Positions 53,488-62,227 are shown, counted from the stretch's first letter. The stretch is 64,000 bases of DNA from Fimbriimonadaceae bacterium (GCA_019454105.1 CP075364.1:2235362-2299361), one strand, 5' to 3'. Notes: a model not told the origin generated them from the letters alone. Numbers and translations: made by a program.

Positions 53488-53610
53488 CTATCTGACGCAG
53501 GTCAGACCAAGGAACAAGACCGCCGCCGCGGCCAACAGCCAGACGGCGGCGGCCCACACCCGTCTCGCCGCTTCCACGCGCAGTTCGAAAGGCGTCTTCT
53601 CGCTGGACAT
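53488..53610 (-). CDS. Small single-pass membrane protein (40 aa)
   Basis: MSSEKTPFELRVEAARRVWA then a hydrophobic helix AAAVWLLAAAAVLFLGLTCV and a final Arg. Typical of tiny phage membrane proteins. Antisense to nothing else; alone between two transcription units. Too short for many gene finders. Confidence 0.55.
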   Translation of the reverse strand: MSSEKTPFELRVEAARRVWAAAVWLLAAAAVLFLGLTCVR

Positions 53611-53674
53611 GGCCGATTATGCGTAAACAAGCGCCCCGCCCGCCGCCAAGAATTTTGAAAAATATAACTGCCAT

Positions 53675-53693
53675 GTCTTGACAAAATTACAGC
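53675..53693 (+). promoter_or_regulatory. 19-bp early-promoter box, right copy
   Basis: GTCTTGACAAAATTACAGC, identical to the left copy, and again overlapping a -35 element (TTGACA at 53,678). Two identical boxes at two early promoters around the repressor gene argue for operator function. Confidence 0.6.
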
Positions 53694-53707
53694 TCATGCC
53701 ATATAAT
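53678..53707 (+). promoter_or_regulatory. Rightward early promoter (PR-like)
   Basis: TTGACA (53,678-53,683), 18-bp spacer, TATAAT (53,702-53,707). Start near 53,714 gives a ~30-nt leader with GAAGGGAA before the ATG at 53,743. Drives the operon to the integrase. Confidence 0.85.
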
Positions 53708-53742
53708 CTCCCCGAGGCCGCCTACGGTGGCCGAAGGGAACC

Positions 53743-54084
53743 ATGAACAACGCTGACAACCGCACCACCGATCGGCGCGCGGTCTCGCGACGACAATATC
53801 AAGTCGTCTTTCCCAATCCGTGCGGGCCGCTCACCGTCACGCGCACCAACGACCGGGAACGGGCAAAAGGCTGTGCGCGCGCCGTCAGGGGTTTCGTCCG
53901 CGACACCGTCACGGGCCAGGTCTTCTGCCCGCCCATCAACGCGTGGATGGTCGAGGAGGCGCTGGAGGAGCCGGGTATGAGACGGCTGATCGACGCTGTC
54001 CTTGGCGACGCTCGCGACTCCGTCTGCTGTTGCGAGCACGACTACATTTGTCCGCGGTGCGCCAGAGCGAGGGGACTGGCCTGA
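53743..54084 (+). CDS. Early phage protein with C-terminal cysteine cluster
   Basis: 113 residues (MNNADNRTTDRRAVS). C-terminal SVCCCEHDYICPRCARARG may bind zinc. N-terminal basic strands. First gene of the rightward early operon; next start overlaps its stop by one base. Function unknown; DNA/RNA binding possible. Confidence 0.65.
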   Translation: MNNADNRTTDRRAVSRRQYQVVFPNPCGPLTVTRTNDRERAKGCARAVRGFVRDTVTGQVFCPPINAWMVEEALEEPGMRRLIDAVLGDARDSVCCCEHDYICPRCARARGLA

Positions 54085-54689
54085 TGGCCTATCCCTACGG
54101 CGAGGTGCCCCAGATGCACTTCACCGCCGAGGTGAAGCTCAACCTGGGCGACTACCAATCGGCCAGCGTGTCGTTCGGCCTGTCGCGGGTCCCGATCGAC
54201 GTCACTCCCGAGCAGTTCGAACAAATGCTCGACGGCGTCGTGGTCGACATGCTCGGCCGGGTGAACGACCGAGTGCGAGGCGCCGTCGTCGAGAGGCTCC
54301 GGAGCGTGCTCGGCCCGTACGCCGAAAACCACGAGCTCGTGCGCCAGTACAACGAGGACGCAACAGAACGAACGGAGCGAAGACCGCCACCGCGGCACGG
54401 CCCGAGCGGCGAGCAAGGGTACGAGAACCAGTCGTTGACCGACCGGCAGAAAAATCTGATCGGCGCCATGTTGAAGGACCTGTGGCCGGACGGCGCCGAG
54501 GCTCGCCTCGCGCTGATGAGGCTCCTCGCCGACGGCGGCCACATCCCGGAACACCGCGTGGCCTCGCTGCGGATCGAGGACTTCGACAAGCGGCTCGCGT
54601 CCACGGCGATCGACGTCATCAAGGGCGCCTCGGGGGCCGACATGGCCGGCGCCTTCGAGCGAGCCAGCGTTCAAGGTCGGTTCGAGTGA
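54084..54689 (+). CDS. Early phage protein of unknown function
   Basis: 201 residues (MAYPYGEVPQMHFTAEVKLN). A beta-rich N-terminal part (VSFGLSRVPIDVTPEQFEQ), then a basic linker rich in Pro/Arg, then QSLTDRQKNLIGAMLKDLWP and a helical C-terminus. Position before the Gam/Gp157-like gene suggests recombination or nuclease control. Name not assigned. Confidence 0.55.
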   Translation: MAYPYGEVPQMHFTAEVKLNLGDYQSASVSFGLSRVPIDVTPEQFEQMLDGVVVDMLGRVNDRVRGAVVERLRSVLGPYAENHELVRQYNEDATERTERRPPPRHGPSGEQGYENQSLTDRQKNLIGAMLKDLWPDGAEARLALMRLLADGGHIPEHRVASLRIEDFDKRLASTAIDVIKGASGADMAGAFERASVQGRFE

Positions 54690-55300
54690 TCCCGGTCCTG
54701 CTTGACGGCAAATGGGTCGATCCCGCTTCGGGCGAGATCCTTGGAGAGGCCGTGGCCGAGTCGGCCTGCCTGAACGAGGAAGAGGCCGAAAGAATCCTTG
54801 AGCGCATTCAAGCGGCCGTCATCGCCAGAGACTCTGCGGCCACAAGACGGGCTACGGTCGCCGAGCTCCGGTCAGCGCGGTTGGCCGAGCTCGAACGGAC
54901 GGACGAGGCGCTCATGGCGCTTGCCGACCGCGACGCCAACCTGAGCGCGTTAGAGGCGGCCGCGTCGCAGAAGGTCGAGTTCTTGGCAGAGGCCTACCGG
55001 GAAGCCCTTCGCGAGTTCGCCCAGCGCAAGCTCGCAGGGGTGAAGACCCGTACATGGAAAACCGAGTGCGGCTCTGTCTCCCTCAGGCGCGTCTCGCCAC
55101 GGCCGACGGTCGTCGACCATGAGGCGGCGGCCGCGTGGCTCGAAGCTAAGGGCCACGACGAGGCCATCGAGCGCCGGGTCAAGGTCACTCAGATCCCGGC
55201 CGATGTCGTCAGCGAGGCGCTGCTGAGCGATGCGAGCGGGATCTGGCAGGAGCGGGAGCGCGAAGAGTGCGACCTGAAGGTCGCAGGGACAAGGCTGTGA
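54686..55300 (+). CDS. Gam/Gp157-like host nuclease inhibitor
   Basis: 204 residues from GTG (GTGA overlap). Long acidic coiled coil (~25-110), then LAGVKTRTWKTECGSVSLRR, SPRPTVVDHEAAAAWLEAKG: the GSVSxRRxxPxxxVxDxxAAxxW pattern of Gam and Siphovirus Gp157 proteins, which protect DNA ends or block host nucleases. Good family match by pattern. Confidence 0.75.
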   Translation: MIPVLLDGKWVDPASGEILGEAVAESACLNEEEAERILERIQAAVIARDSAATRRATVAELRSARLAELERTDEALMALADRDANLSALEAAASQKVEFLAEAYREALREFAQRKLAGVKTRTWKTECGSVSLRRVSPRPTVVDHEAAAAWLEAKGHDEAIERRVKVTQIPADVVSEALLSDASGIWQEREREECDLKVAGTRL

Positions 55301-55328
55301 CCTTATTCGTCGGCCCAAGGGAGGCGCC

Positions 55329-55658
55329 GTGAAGATCTTGAGCCCTGGCGACTTCATGGGCCTCTGCATGGCGTTCAGGGCCGTTTTGACAGCCAGGGAG
55401 CCGTATCTCGTGTACAAAGACGGCGACACAGTCGGCTATGCGCCAGTCCGGGCGGTTAGGGCCGATGGCGCGATGACCGGCCGGACATACCTCTGCGTGC
55501 ACTATCCTGGCGTAGGGACGTACTCCGAACTGTCCGGACAAGACCATTTCCTCGTCGACCTCGCTTACCGCGAGGCTCAAAAGCGCGGGCCGCTCGTGCC
55601 TGTCGCCCACGGACGGTACGACTTCGCCGCTTATCCGCACCTGGGGGTCGCTCAGTGA
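55329..55658 (+). CDS. Hypothetical early phage protein
   Basis: 109 residues from GTG, GGGAGG 7 nt upstream. Alpha/beta with DHFLVDLAYREAQKRGPLVP; no domain seen. Confidence 0.55.
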   Translation: MKILSPGDFMGLCMAFRAVLTAREPYLVYKDGDTVGYAPVRAVRADGAMTGRTYLCVHYPGVGTYSELSGQDHFLVDLAYREAQKRGPLVPVAHGRYDFAAYPHLGVAQ

Positions 55659-56245
55659 ACTTCTCACCAACGGCCTACCCCCTGTGCTGGCCAGAAGGTT
55701 GGCCGCGCACCAATCCCGCCGATCGCCAGACGTGGATGGGCCACCGGCACATGGTCCCGAATGCTTACGATTGCCTCCTTCAGGAGATAAGGCGTGTCGA
55801 CGGCGTCTCCGCTGTCGTTGTGAGCACAGACATCCCTGTTCAGCGCAACGGGCGGCCGTACTCGGGCGAGCCACAAGACCCCGGCGTGGCCGTGTGGTGG
55901 AGGGTCGGGGACGGCCCATGGCTTTGTGTCGCCATCGACCGCTTTCGGGGCGTGGCCTACAACATGAGGGCTGCCATGCTGGTCATTGAGGGCCGACGGC
56001 GTGAGCTCAGATACGGCACCGACGCTCTGGTGGCCGCCAGCTGGTCGGTGTTCGAGATCAAGGCCTTGCCTGTTCCCGCGCGGCCATGGCACGACGTTCT
56101 GGGTGTGAGCCCGGACGCGCCTACCGAGGTCGTTGAGGCCGCCTACAGGGCCCTAGCCCGGATCCATCACCCGGGCAAGGGTGGCGACTCGGGCTATATG
56201 GCTGAGATCAACGCTGCGATCGAGGAGGCGCGCAGGCCATTCTGA
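55655..56245 (+). CDS. Phage protein with C-terminal J domain (degenerate HPD)
   Basis: 196 residues from GTG (GTGA overlap). Residues ~1-140 are unassigned and resemble phage DUF-type N-termini. C-terminal WHDVLGVSPDAPTEVVEAAY, RALARIHHPGKGGDSGYMAE is a J domain, but the HPD tripeptide reads HPG, so DnaK stimulation may be lost or changed. Confidence 0.72.
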   Translation: MNFSPTAYPLCWPEGWPRTNPADRQTWMGHRHMVPNAYDCLLQEIRRVDGVSAVVVSTDIPVQRNGRPYSGEPQDPGVAVWWRVGDGPWLCVAIDRFRGVAYNMRAAMLVIEGRRRELRYGTDALVAASWSVFEIKALPVPARPWHDVLGVSPDAPTEVVEAAYRALARIHHPGKGGDSGYMAEINAAIEEARRPF

Positions 56246-56247
56246 CA

Positions 56248-56502
56248 ATGCTCTATCTGCGCGCGGCCATTGTCAGATTGCTGGTCTCCGCTTCCAGTGG
56301 TGCGTTTTGGGATCGGCGTTGTGTTTGGTGCTCGCGCCAGCCGAAGTGCCAAAATGGTGCGCCGTCACCGCGGTGGTCCTTGCCGCGGAGGGGGGCGGCG
56401 GTCCTTGCACAACAGTATAGAGATCTCCAGGAGCACATCGAGCTCCATCATTGGCTGGCAGAAGGCCGCGGCGCGCCCGCGGACGACGAGGAAACGAAGT
56501 GA
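56248..56502 (+). CDS. Small hypothetical protein
   Basis: 84 residues. FWDRRCVWCSRQPKCQNG has three cysteines; helical C-terminus (AQQYRDLQEHIELHHW). Follows the J-domain gene by 2 bp and overlaps the Xis-like gene (GTGA). Confidence 0.45.
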   Translation: MLYLRAAIVRLLVSASSGAFWDRRCVWCSRQPKCQNGAPSPRWSLPRRGAAVLAQQYRDLQEHIELHHWLAEGRGAPADDEETK

Positions 56503-56837
56503 GCGCTGACGTTCGATGGCCGTTCGAACAGAGCTGCGTCATCGACGCCTCCACTCTCATTCCGCGACCGGTCGAGACTTACGCCGAACTCTGGCGCACA
56601 ACGCCTTGCAACGCCGCCCGCTGGGCGCGCGAAGGAAAGATTCCCGGGGCGTTCAAAGGCCCTGACGGCGATTGGTGGGTAAAACCTCTCGACCTCATCG
56701 AATGGAGCCCACCGCATGAGACGGCGCGCAAAAGGGTCGGGGACGGTCGTCCACATCCAGGGGAGTTGGTACGCGAAGTTCGTCCGGCTTGGCAAGAGCG
56801 TCTACGGCCAGGCCTGGCCGACCAGGGACGAGGCTGA
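56499..56837 (+). CDS. Excisionase-like HTH protein
   Basis: 112 residues from GTG. ETYAELWRTTPCNAARWARE, GKIPGAFKGPDGDWWVKPLD is a MerR-type HTH typical of excisionases (AxxLgxsxxTVxrWxxxGxIPgxxxxgxxwxixxxxL). It overlaps the integrase gene by 122 bp. The overlap region is basic and may be a frame shadow if translation ends earlier, but no earlier stop exists. Confidence 0.65.
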   Translation: MSADVRWPFEQSCVIDASTLIPRPVETYAELWRTTPCNAARWAREGKIPGAFKGPDGDWWVKPLDLIEWSPPHETARKRVGDGRPHPGELVREVRPAWQERLRPGLADQGRG

Positions 56838-57789
56838 GGCCGACCGGCTGCGCCTGGCCGCCGCAGGCGCCCCCAGGGAGCCGGGGGCCGTACCGACCCT
56901 CAGGGAATGGGCCCACGAGTGCCTCACCGGCCAGTACGGGGCGCGCCTCGCGCCGAGCACTTTCGCTACGAACGAGCTCTATCGGCACCTCCACATCAAT
57001 CCGTCGGCCCTAGGCGGCGTCCGCCTGGACAGGGCCACCCGCTCAATGGTTCAGGCGTGGGCCGACCAACTGCGGCTCCAAGACGGCTCGGCCCCGTCGC
57101 CCCGTTATGCCCGACGCATCGTCGCGTTCGCCTCTAAACTCTTCGCTTTGGCCGTCCGGGCAGGCCACTGCGCCTCCAACCCGTTCAGCGGTGTCGAACT
57201 TTCAGCGGTCCGCGAGCGGCAGAACCGAGTGCTCGCGCCAGACGAGGCCATACGGCTGCTCAATCCCAACAACGACGTCGAGACGGCGCTCCTGCTCGCC
57301 ATGGCCTGTGGGCTCAGGCGCGGCGAGATCGCCGCGCTCGAGTGGAAGCACGTCGACCTTGAAAGACGCCTTTTGTGGGTCGAGGGCACGAAGACCGCCG
57401 CATCCCGTCGCTGGGCGCCGATCCCGGCTCCTGCCCTCTCCGCCCTCTCCGCGCTTGCGCGCACGTCCGAATGGGTGTTCCCAGGCCGAGGCGGGCGCCG
57501 GCGCACTCCCGCCTCGCTCACAAGAGCGTTCGCGCGGGCGAGGGAACGGCTCGGGATCCCGACGGAGACCAGGCTCCACGACCTCCGAGGCACGTTCGCA
57601 AGCCTGCTTGTGGAAGGCGGGGCCGATCCGCGGGCCGTGCAAGAGCTCCTCGGGCACACCGACGTCCGGACCACCCTCCGAATGTACGCGCGGTCAAGGG
57701 CCGAGCACAAGGCCGCGCTCGTCGAGGACGCCCTCTCCCGCCTCCAGACAGCTCCAGCCGACTCGGACAAGGTTAGTCGACAAGGTTAG
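56716..57789 (+). CDS. Tyrosine integrase
   Basis: 357 residues. N-terminal arm-binding region (GSWYAKFVRLGKSVYGQ), core-binding helices (~60-155), catalytic domain with R201 (CGLRRGEI), K226, H288xxR291 (LHDLRGT), H314 (LLGHTD) and Y324 (RMYARS). Inserts the prophage at the tRNA-Ala 3' end; the core begins 37 bp after its stop. The stop codon lies in the last arm-type repeat. Confidence 0.92.
   Translation: MRRRAKGSGTVVHIQGSWYAKFVRLGKSVYGQAWPTRDEAEADRLRLAAAGAPREPGAVPTLREWAHECLTGQYGARLAPSTFATNELYRHLHINPSALGGVRLDRATRSMVQAWADQLRLQDGSAPSPRYARRIVAFASKLFALAVRAGHCASNPFSGVELSAVRERQNRVLAPDEAIRLLNPNNDVETALLLAMACGLRRGEIAALEWKHVDLERRLLWVEGTKTAASRRWAPIPAPALSALSALARTSEWVFPGRGGRRRTPASLTRAFARARERLGIPTETRLHDLRGTFASLLVEGGADPRAVQELLGHTDVRTTLRMYARSRAEHKAALVEDALSRLQTAPADSDKVSRQG
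57767..57789 (+). repeat. Putative integrase arm-type sites, right end (ACAAGGTTAG x2)
   Basis: Copies at 57,767-57,776 and 57,780-57,789, same 13-bp period and orientation as the left pair. They overlap the 3' end of the integrase gene. Confidence 0.65.
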
Positions 57790-57825
57790 CGGACGTCCGC
57801 GGCGTCCATCGCCCGTGAACCCGGG

Positions 57826-57880
57826 TCAGGTTGGTGGAGATGATGGGATTCGAACCCACGACCTCTGCAGTGCGATTGCA
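57826..57880. repeat. Right attachment core (attR) / shared junction of two elements
   Basis: 55 bp identical to 20,767-20,821. It holds the tRNA-Ala(CGC) 3' part on the minus strand, but sequence on the right (57,881 on) is not a tRNA 5' half. If this were a simple attR, the restored tRNA should be here. I infer a second element begins here. Confidence 0.85.
57832..57880 (-). tRNA. Second tRNA-Ala(CGC) 3' fragment
   Basis: Same T arm, acceptor strand and CCA as the left copy. The anticodon stem 5' strand is TTGCA instead of CTGCA and no D arm follows. Non-functional alone. Confidence 0.7.
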
Positions 57881-57952
57881 AGATTTCTCGACTCGCATGC
57901 CCTGATTTAGGTTGAAGTATCAGGTCATGACGGGTCAAGTTGGGGCTACTCG

Positions 57953-57974
57953 TTTAGGAACCCATTTAGGAACC
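57953..57974 (+). repeat. TTTAGGAACC x2, putative arm sites of the second element
   Basis: Copies at 57,953-57,962 and 57,965-57,974, 12 bp apart, ~73 bp right of the core. Same distance and layout as the prophage left-end pair but with another sequence, as expected if a different integrase inserted this block. Confidence 0.55.
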
Positions 57975-58046
57975 AGGTCGATTCGTGCGTTTCGTGCGAG
58001 TGGCTGCAAATCCGCCCGTAGAGATAGACTGTCGGCAACGACCGAC

Positions 58047-58826
58047 ATGCTCGTTTTTCTCGATGAAAGTTACGAACGCGACTCGACTGGCACATGGCAT
58101 TATGCTCTAGCCGGGTTCGGGATCAACGAGTTTCGATATAGGGCACTCCAAGCAGCCGTATATCAGCTGTGCCTCGATACTTTCGATGTTCGCGAGAATT
58201 ATGAAGGGGAGACCTGGAGAGAGGCTTTGGGCGAGAAGATCATCACCGAGTCAGCTCCCGACTGCATCGAGCTCAAAAGCAGCGAACTCCTGAAGTCTGG
58301 AAGTTTGCGCCGATTCGGGGGCGAGCAATCCCCACATTATCGACTTGTATCGCAGGTGCTCCAGAAGGTCTATGAGTGCCGGGGAACGACCGTCGGTGTA
58401 ATCTTAAATCCAAACCATCCTGATGATGTAAAGGATGTCACTGACGGATGCCCCAGGGCTTATGTTCGCTTGATTGAAGTGGTCGCGGCTTGGATGGCCG
58501 AAGAGTATGAAGGGCAGCCAGTCACCCTGGTAATGGACACCGAGCACAATGGGATCAATCTGCCCTTGAGTCGGGCAATTGCGCAGTATATGTACCGCTC
58601 AGCGTTTGGAAAGCGAGTGAAGCATGTCTTTCCTTCACCTTTCTGGATCGATTCGCAGTCAATGGCCGGAGCGCAAGTGGCAGACCTCATGGCGCACATT
58701 CTGATGAACGCCATGAAACCTGAGGGGGAGCGGAAACAACTTCAAAGGCTAACTAGCCAGGTCTACGGACTGAGCCATAGATGGCAGGGTCGAGCCGGAG
58801 GGACGATCACACGCTTGAGGGGATGA
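58047..58826 (+). CDS. DUF3800 protein (RNase H-like fold)
   Basis: 259 residues from MLVFLDESYERD. DES at the first strand, TLVMDTEHN in the middle and IDSQSMAGAQVADLMAHIL near the end are the acidic/polar active-site blocks of DUF3800, a family frequent in defence islands and mobile elements. An upstream ATG (57,912) would start inside the attachment region and is unlikely. Codon use and base composition are more AT-rich than the prophage. Confidence 0.82.
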   Translation: MLVFLDESYERDSTGTWHYALAGFGINEFRYRALQAAVYQLCLDTFDVRENYEGETWREALGEKIITESAPDCIELKSSELLKSGSLRRFGGEQSPHYRLVSQVLQKVYECRGTTVGVILNPNHPDDVKDVTDGCPRAYVRLIEVVAAWMAEEYEGQPVTLVMDTEHNGINLPLSRAIAQYMYRSAFGKRVKHVFPSPFWIDSQSMAGAQVADLMAHILMNAMKPEGERKQLQRLTSQVYGLSHRWQGRAGGTITRLRG

Positions 58827-58833
58827 AATCGAC

Positions 58834-58885
58834 GGCAGGCGAGGGATGGTTCCCGCCGACGCTGACGAAGCATCGTTCGCCTGCC
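58834..58885. terminator. Likely terminator between DUF3800 and helicase genes
   Basis: GGCAGGCGA pairs with TCGCCTGCC across a ~34-nt loop, followed by TGTTTTTATT. Would stop rightward transcription from DUF3800. Confidence 0.5.
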
Positions 58886-58987
58886 TGTTTTTATTATGAC
58901 GCCTACCGGGGCGAAAACAACCCGGTGAAGTGACCAGACAGGCGTCGAGTTGGTCAATTCAAGGCTTGGTAGGTTCAGACATCTCCG

Positions 58988-61900
58988 CTAAGGACTCGCG
59001 ACGACTTGGAGCGGAATCTGGTGGACCTCATGCAGGAACGTTTCTGTACCGCCGAGTAGCTCTAGCTGTGACGCCGAAACGGAAGCTTTGGACAATCCCG
59101 GCTGGACGAGCCACATGCTGAAGTCGGGCCTTAGTAGTCGAGCTGCGTTCCTTAGCTCAATCAGCTTGTTACGATCACCCTTGATGAGGCGTGAGGCTCC
59201 AGAGTCGGCCAGAGACTTGTCTTCGCGTGCCAACAAGCGGGAGATCATTTTCTCCATTTCATCCCTCCACTTGATCGCCTTCTGAGCCTGGCCACACACT
59301 TCGTAAAGGTCATCAACTCGACTCCCGGGCTTATCTCCGTGAGAGTATTTGCAGTGGATCAGGCTCACCTTCAAAATGTCGTCTTGCCGCTTGAGGCACA
59401 CGATGTCGGCAACCTCCCCTGTCCCGTCGTCATCAAAAACCACTTCCCATGATGCGTCGGAGAGAAACTCTTGAACAGCCCGGAATTGGATCGAATCTGA
59501 TTCCTGGGTGATTCCCTGCGACTCCTTTTTGAGGTTCGTGCCCTTCCAATCCCAGGCGATTATTTTGGTTCGATCAAACGAAGAACGGCTTCCTTTCTTC
59601 GGTTGAACTAGGAGTCCGCCTTCTAGGACGGCTTCGGCTTCGAAGTAGATGATCGGCGGATAGTTTTCGAACTCATCGCTGAGCTTTGAAGTGACAGAGC
59701 CAATTCTCAGCATGGCTGTGTCGCCCTCCAACTGATCGAACTTGATCTCTTTGTTCTGGAACTTGATCTTGAAGACGGCGCGCTTGCCATTCGCAGTGAC
59801 CGCGAACTTCAAGGGGTCGGTCACTTCAGTCGGGACGATCTCAATATCGGCGTCAAACACGGGGCACTCTACGTTGCCAATCTTGATGAACGTCCTTCTC
59901 TCAAGTTCAATGAAGAACTGATCGTGCCAGTCCGCCGAAAGTGCGGTCAAACGCGGGCGATCCGAAAGCTCCTGGGGAACGACGAACCAATCGTTGATCT
60001 TCGCGATCGTGATGGAATCATCGAGAAGCTTCTTGCCGATGTGTTTACACCACGCAACCCAGTGGGAGATGTCGTCAGCCACCAAGTACGACCAAAGCCG
60101 ACCGCGAATCGAACATCCCATCGTTGCTCGTTCCCCGTCCTCATAGCCGTGCGCGAACAGGTTTGTTTTGGTGCGCGTTCCGGCTTGGGCTATCGTTATC
60201 CCCTCAAGAACGTCGGAACCTGCCAGCATGGTGAATCGGACGTTGCGTCCGGTAACGTGTTTTAGTCCGAGGTTGAAGAGGACGAGACGGTTGATGCCGT
60301 ACACCGCTCGGTAGATTTCCTCGCCTTGGACCCGCTCGACATCCTCGCCGCAAACCAGCACAGCCAGGTCTCTTTGAAAGCCTCTGTTGTCCGTGCTGTT
60401 GATGAAGAGCAATTGACGGTCCTTGTCCCAATGCAGCAAGAAAAGCGCATAGTGGACATCCAGGGCATCCTTTGCTAGACCCCACTCAACTTCTGATGCT
60501 TCCACCACGACGTAGAAGGCGGTTCGGTGTTCATCGCTGATCGATGGACCTGCAAACACTTGGGCCTTCTCAAGCCACTTTTCCAGGTTCTTCGGGATCC
60601 AATCCTCGCACTTCGTCCGGTAGACGACAGTGCTCATTTTGGGCTGGATGTTCTCTGGTGGAAAATCAACGCCGTACGGCTTGAAGGTAGCAGAGAACTC
60701 AGTTTTCTTGACCTTGGATCCGATTGTCTGGTCGGCCATCTCCTGAATCAAGCGGTTCCAGTCGGCGTCTTGGGCATAAAGATCCCTGAGCTCGTCGCCA
60801 ATTCCAGATAAGGCTGCGTTGGCAATCATGGTAGCGGGCCCGAGCTTTGCGTCCAGGCTCGTCCTCGTGAAGCGACCCGTGAATTGGAGAGTAATTGCCA
60901 AGCTTTTATGGAGATCGTGAAGTGCCGCGACTTTGAGCTGTGCGTAATCGAACCCTTCCCCGAGCATGTTGTCGCATAGAATCACGCGAGACTTGCCGGT
61001 CTTCATCGAGTCCAACGCGAGCTTTCGGTCGGCCCGCGACATTTGTGAGTGGATGATCACTGGATTGAGGTCCGCCGCATTGGCCGCGTAGGCCGGCAGG
61101 ATCTGCTTCAGCCTTTCAATCGGATGGGCACGGGCCATGAGAACATGGTCGAATCCGCCTTTGAGATCTTCTCTAAGCTGTTTAACGGCGGCTTGGGCGA
61201 TCGCCTCGTCGGACAACTCGGGTCGAAATTGGTAGATCGGCTTGTATTGAATGGGCTTGAAATAGCCTTGCTCTTGGGCTTTCCGTAACGGGAAAGAGTA
61301 GATGACCTTGCCATCGACTCGCTTACCGTCGTTTCGATATGGAGTGGCCGTGAATTGAAGAACATGTTTGTGCTGAAACTGCGCTTTAAGGTGCGACCAC
61401 GTTCTGGCTGGGACGTGGTGAGCCTCGTCTATGAACAGATGACTGCAGGTTTCAGCGATACGACTTATTGCTTCAGGGCTACTCGCAGCAACGGAGTTGA
61501 TAACGGCCACGATCACGTTCGCAGGGCCGAACAGTTCGTCAACCGCTGCAGCAGTTTGGAGACTCGATCGCATGAGAGCGACGACCGGAAACTGTGCGCT
61601 TTGGACGAGGTTGGTTAGCTTTTTCAGCAATCCCAGCGTTGCGAATTTCCCAAAGAGCTGGTCACGCAGGACAACGCTGGGAACGATAACCAGGACACGA
61701 TCACACCGCTCGCTAACAAGGGTGGCCAACATCGTCTCCGTCTTGCCTGTACCTGTTGGCATGACGATCGTTGCGGGCTCGTCAGAGACCGTCCAATGGG
61801 CGTGAATCGCATGAAGGGCTCCAATTTGAGGTGGTCGCAAACCGGGCTGGCCGGAGGTTTGGTCCTCTCGGTAGAACTTGAATGCGTCTTTCCACGAGTC

Positions 61901-62227
61901 CAATGCCTCCTGACGACATGACGCCACTGGTCCGGGCAACTTCGCGTTTTCCCATTTCAGCTTTGAGCCCGCAACGCGAAGGTGGGGTTGTGTGAACGTC
62001 GATCGTGCGCCGCTCTCGTAGACCCGGATCAGATCACCGGTCGGCAGCTTCAGCTCGGTCCATGATTCTGGGCCATTAGAGGCCGTTGTGGATTCTGCGC
62101 TCCCTTCATAGCCTTCGAAGCCAAGCTGAAAAATCTTGTTCTTCCCAACGTACGCCTCAATGCGGGTAGCGTCCGGGATTTTGACCTCGGGCACGTGTTC
62201 AGTGAATAGCCCTTCTTGTCGAGACAT
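58988..62227 (-). CDS. Superfamily 2 helicase-nuclease fusion (defence-type)
   Basis: 1,079 residues. Helicase: VMPTGTGKTE (155-164, motif I), FIDEAHH (265-271, motif II), FTATP (292-296), QFTGRFTR (448-455, motif VI). C-terminal PD-(D/E)XK-like domain at ~912-1000: GEVADIVC (D941) and IHCKYSHG (K960). The final ~70 residues (WLVQPGLSKASVSASQL) are a conserved-looking tail. A single-protein nucleic-acid-degrading machine next to a type I restriction gene suggests anti-phage defence. Specific system name not assigned. Confidence 0.8.
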   Translation of the reverse strand: MSRQEGLFTEHVPEVKIPDATRIEAYVGKNKIFQLGFEGYEGSAESTTASNGPESWTELKLPTGDLIRVYESGARSTFTQPHLRVAGSKLKWENAKLPGPVASCRQEALDSWKDAFKFYREDQTSGQPGLRPPQIGALHAIHAHWTVSDEPATIVMPTGTGKTETMLATLVSERCDRVLVIVPSVVLRDQLFGKFATLGLLKKLTNLVQSAQFPVVALMRSSLQTAAAVDELFGPANVIVAVINSVAASSPEAISRIAETCSHLFIDEAHHVPARTWSHLKAQFQHKHVLQFTATPYRNDGKRVDGKVIYSFPLRKAQEQGYFKPIQYKPIYQFRPELSDEAIAQAAVKQLREDLKGGFDHVLMARAHPIERLKQILPAYAANAADLNPVIIHSQMSRADRKLALDSMKTGKSRVILCDNMLGEGFDYAQLKVAALHDLHKSLAITLQFTGRFTRTSLDAKLGPATMIANAALSGIGDELRDLYAQDADWNRLIQEMADQTIGSKVKKTEFSATFKPYGVDFPPENIQPKMSTVVYRTKCEDWIPKNLEKWLEKAQVFAGPSISDEHRTAFYVVVEASEVEWGLAKDALDVHYALFLLHWDKDRQLLFINSTDNRGFQRDLAVLVCGEDVERVQGEEIYRAVYGINRLVLFNLGLKHVTGRNVRFTMLAGSDVLEGITIAQAGTRTKTNLFAHGYEDGERATMGCSIRGRLWSYLVADDISHWVAWCKHIGKKLLDDSITIAKINDWFVVPQELSDRPRLTALSADWHDQFFIELERRTFIKIGNVECPVFDADIEIVPTEVTDPLKFAVTANGKRAVFKIKFQNKEIKFDQLEGDTAMLRIGSVTSKLSDEFENYPPIIYFEAEAVLEGGLLVQPKKGSRSSFDRTKIIAWDWKGTNLKKESQGITQESDSIQFRAVQEFLSDASWEVVFDDDGTGEVADIVCLKRQDDILKVSLIHCKYSHGDKPGSRVDDLYEVCGQAQKAIKWRDEMEKMISRLLAREDKSLADSGASRLIKGDRNKLIELRNAARLLRPDFSMWLVQPGLSKASVSASQLELLGGTETFLHEVHQIPLQVVASP

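Noticed and set aside
53465-53684. 60-69-residue minus-strand frames
   Set aside because: The 40-residue membrane protein in the third frame explains the region better.
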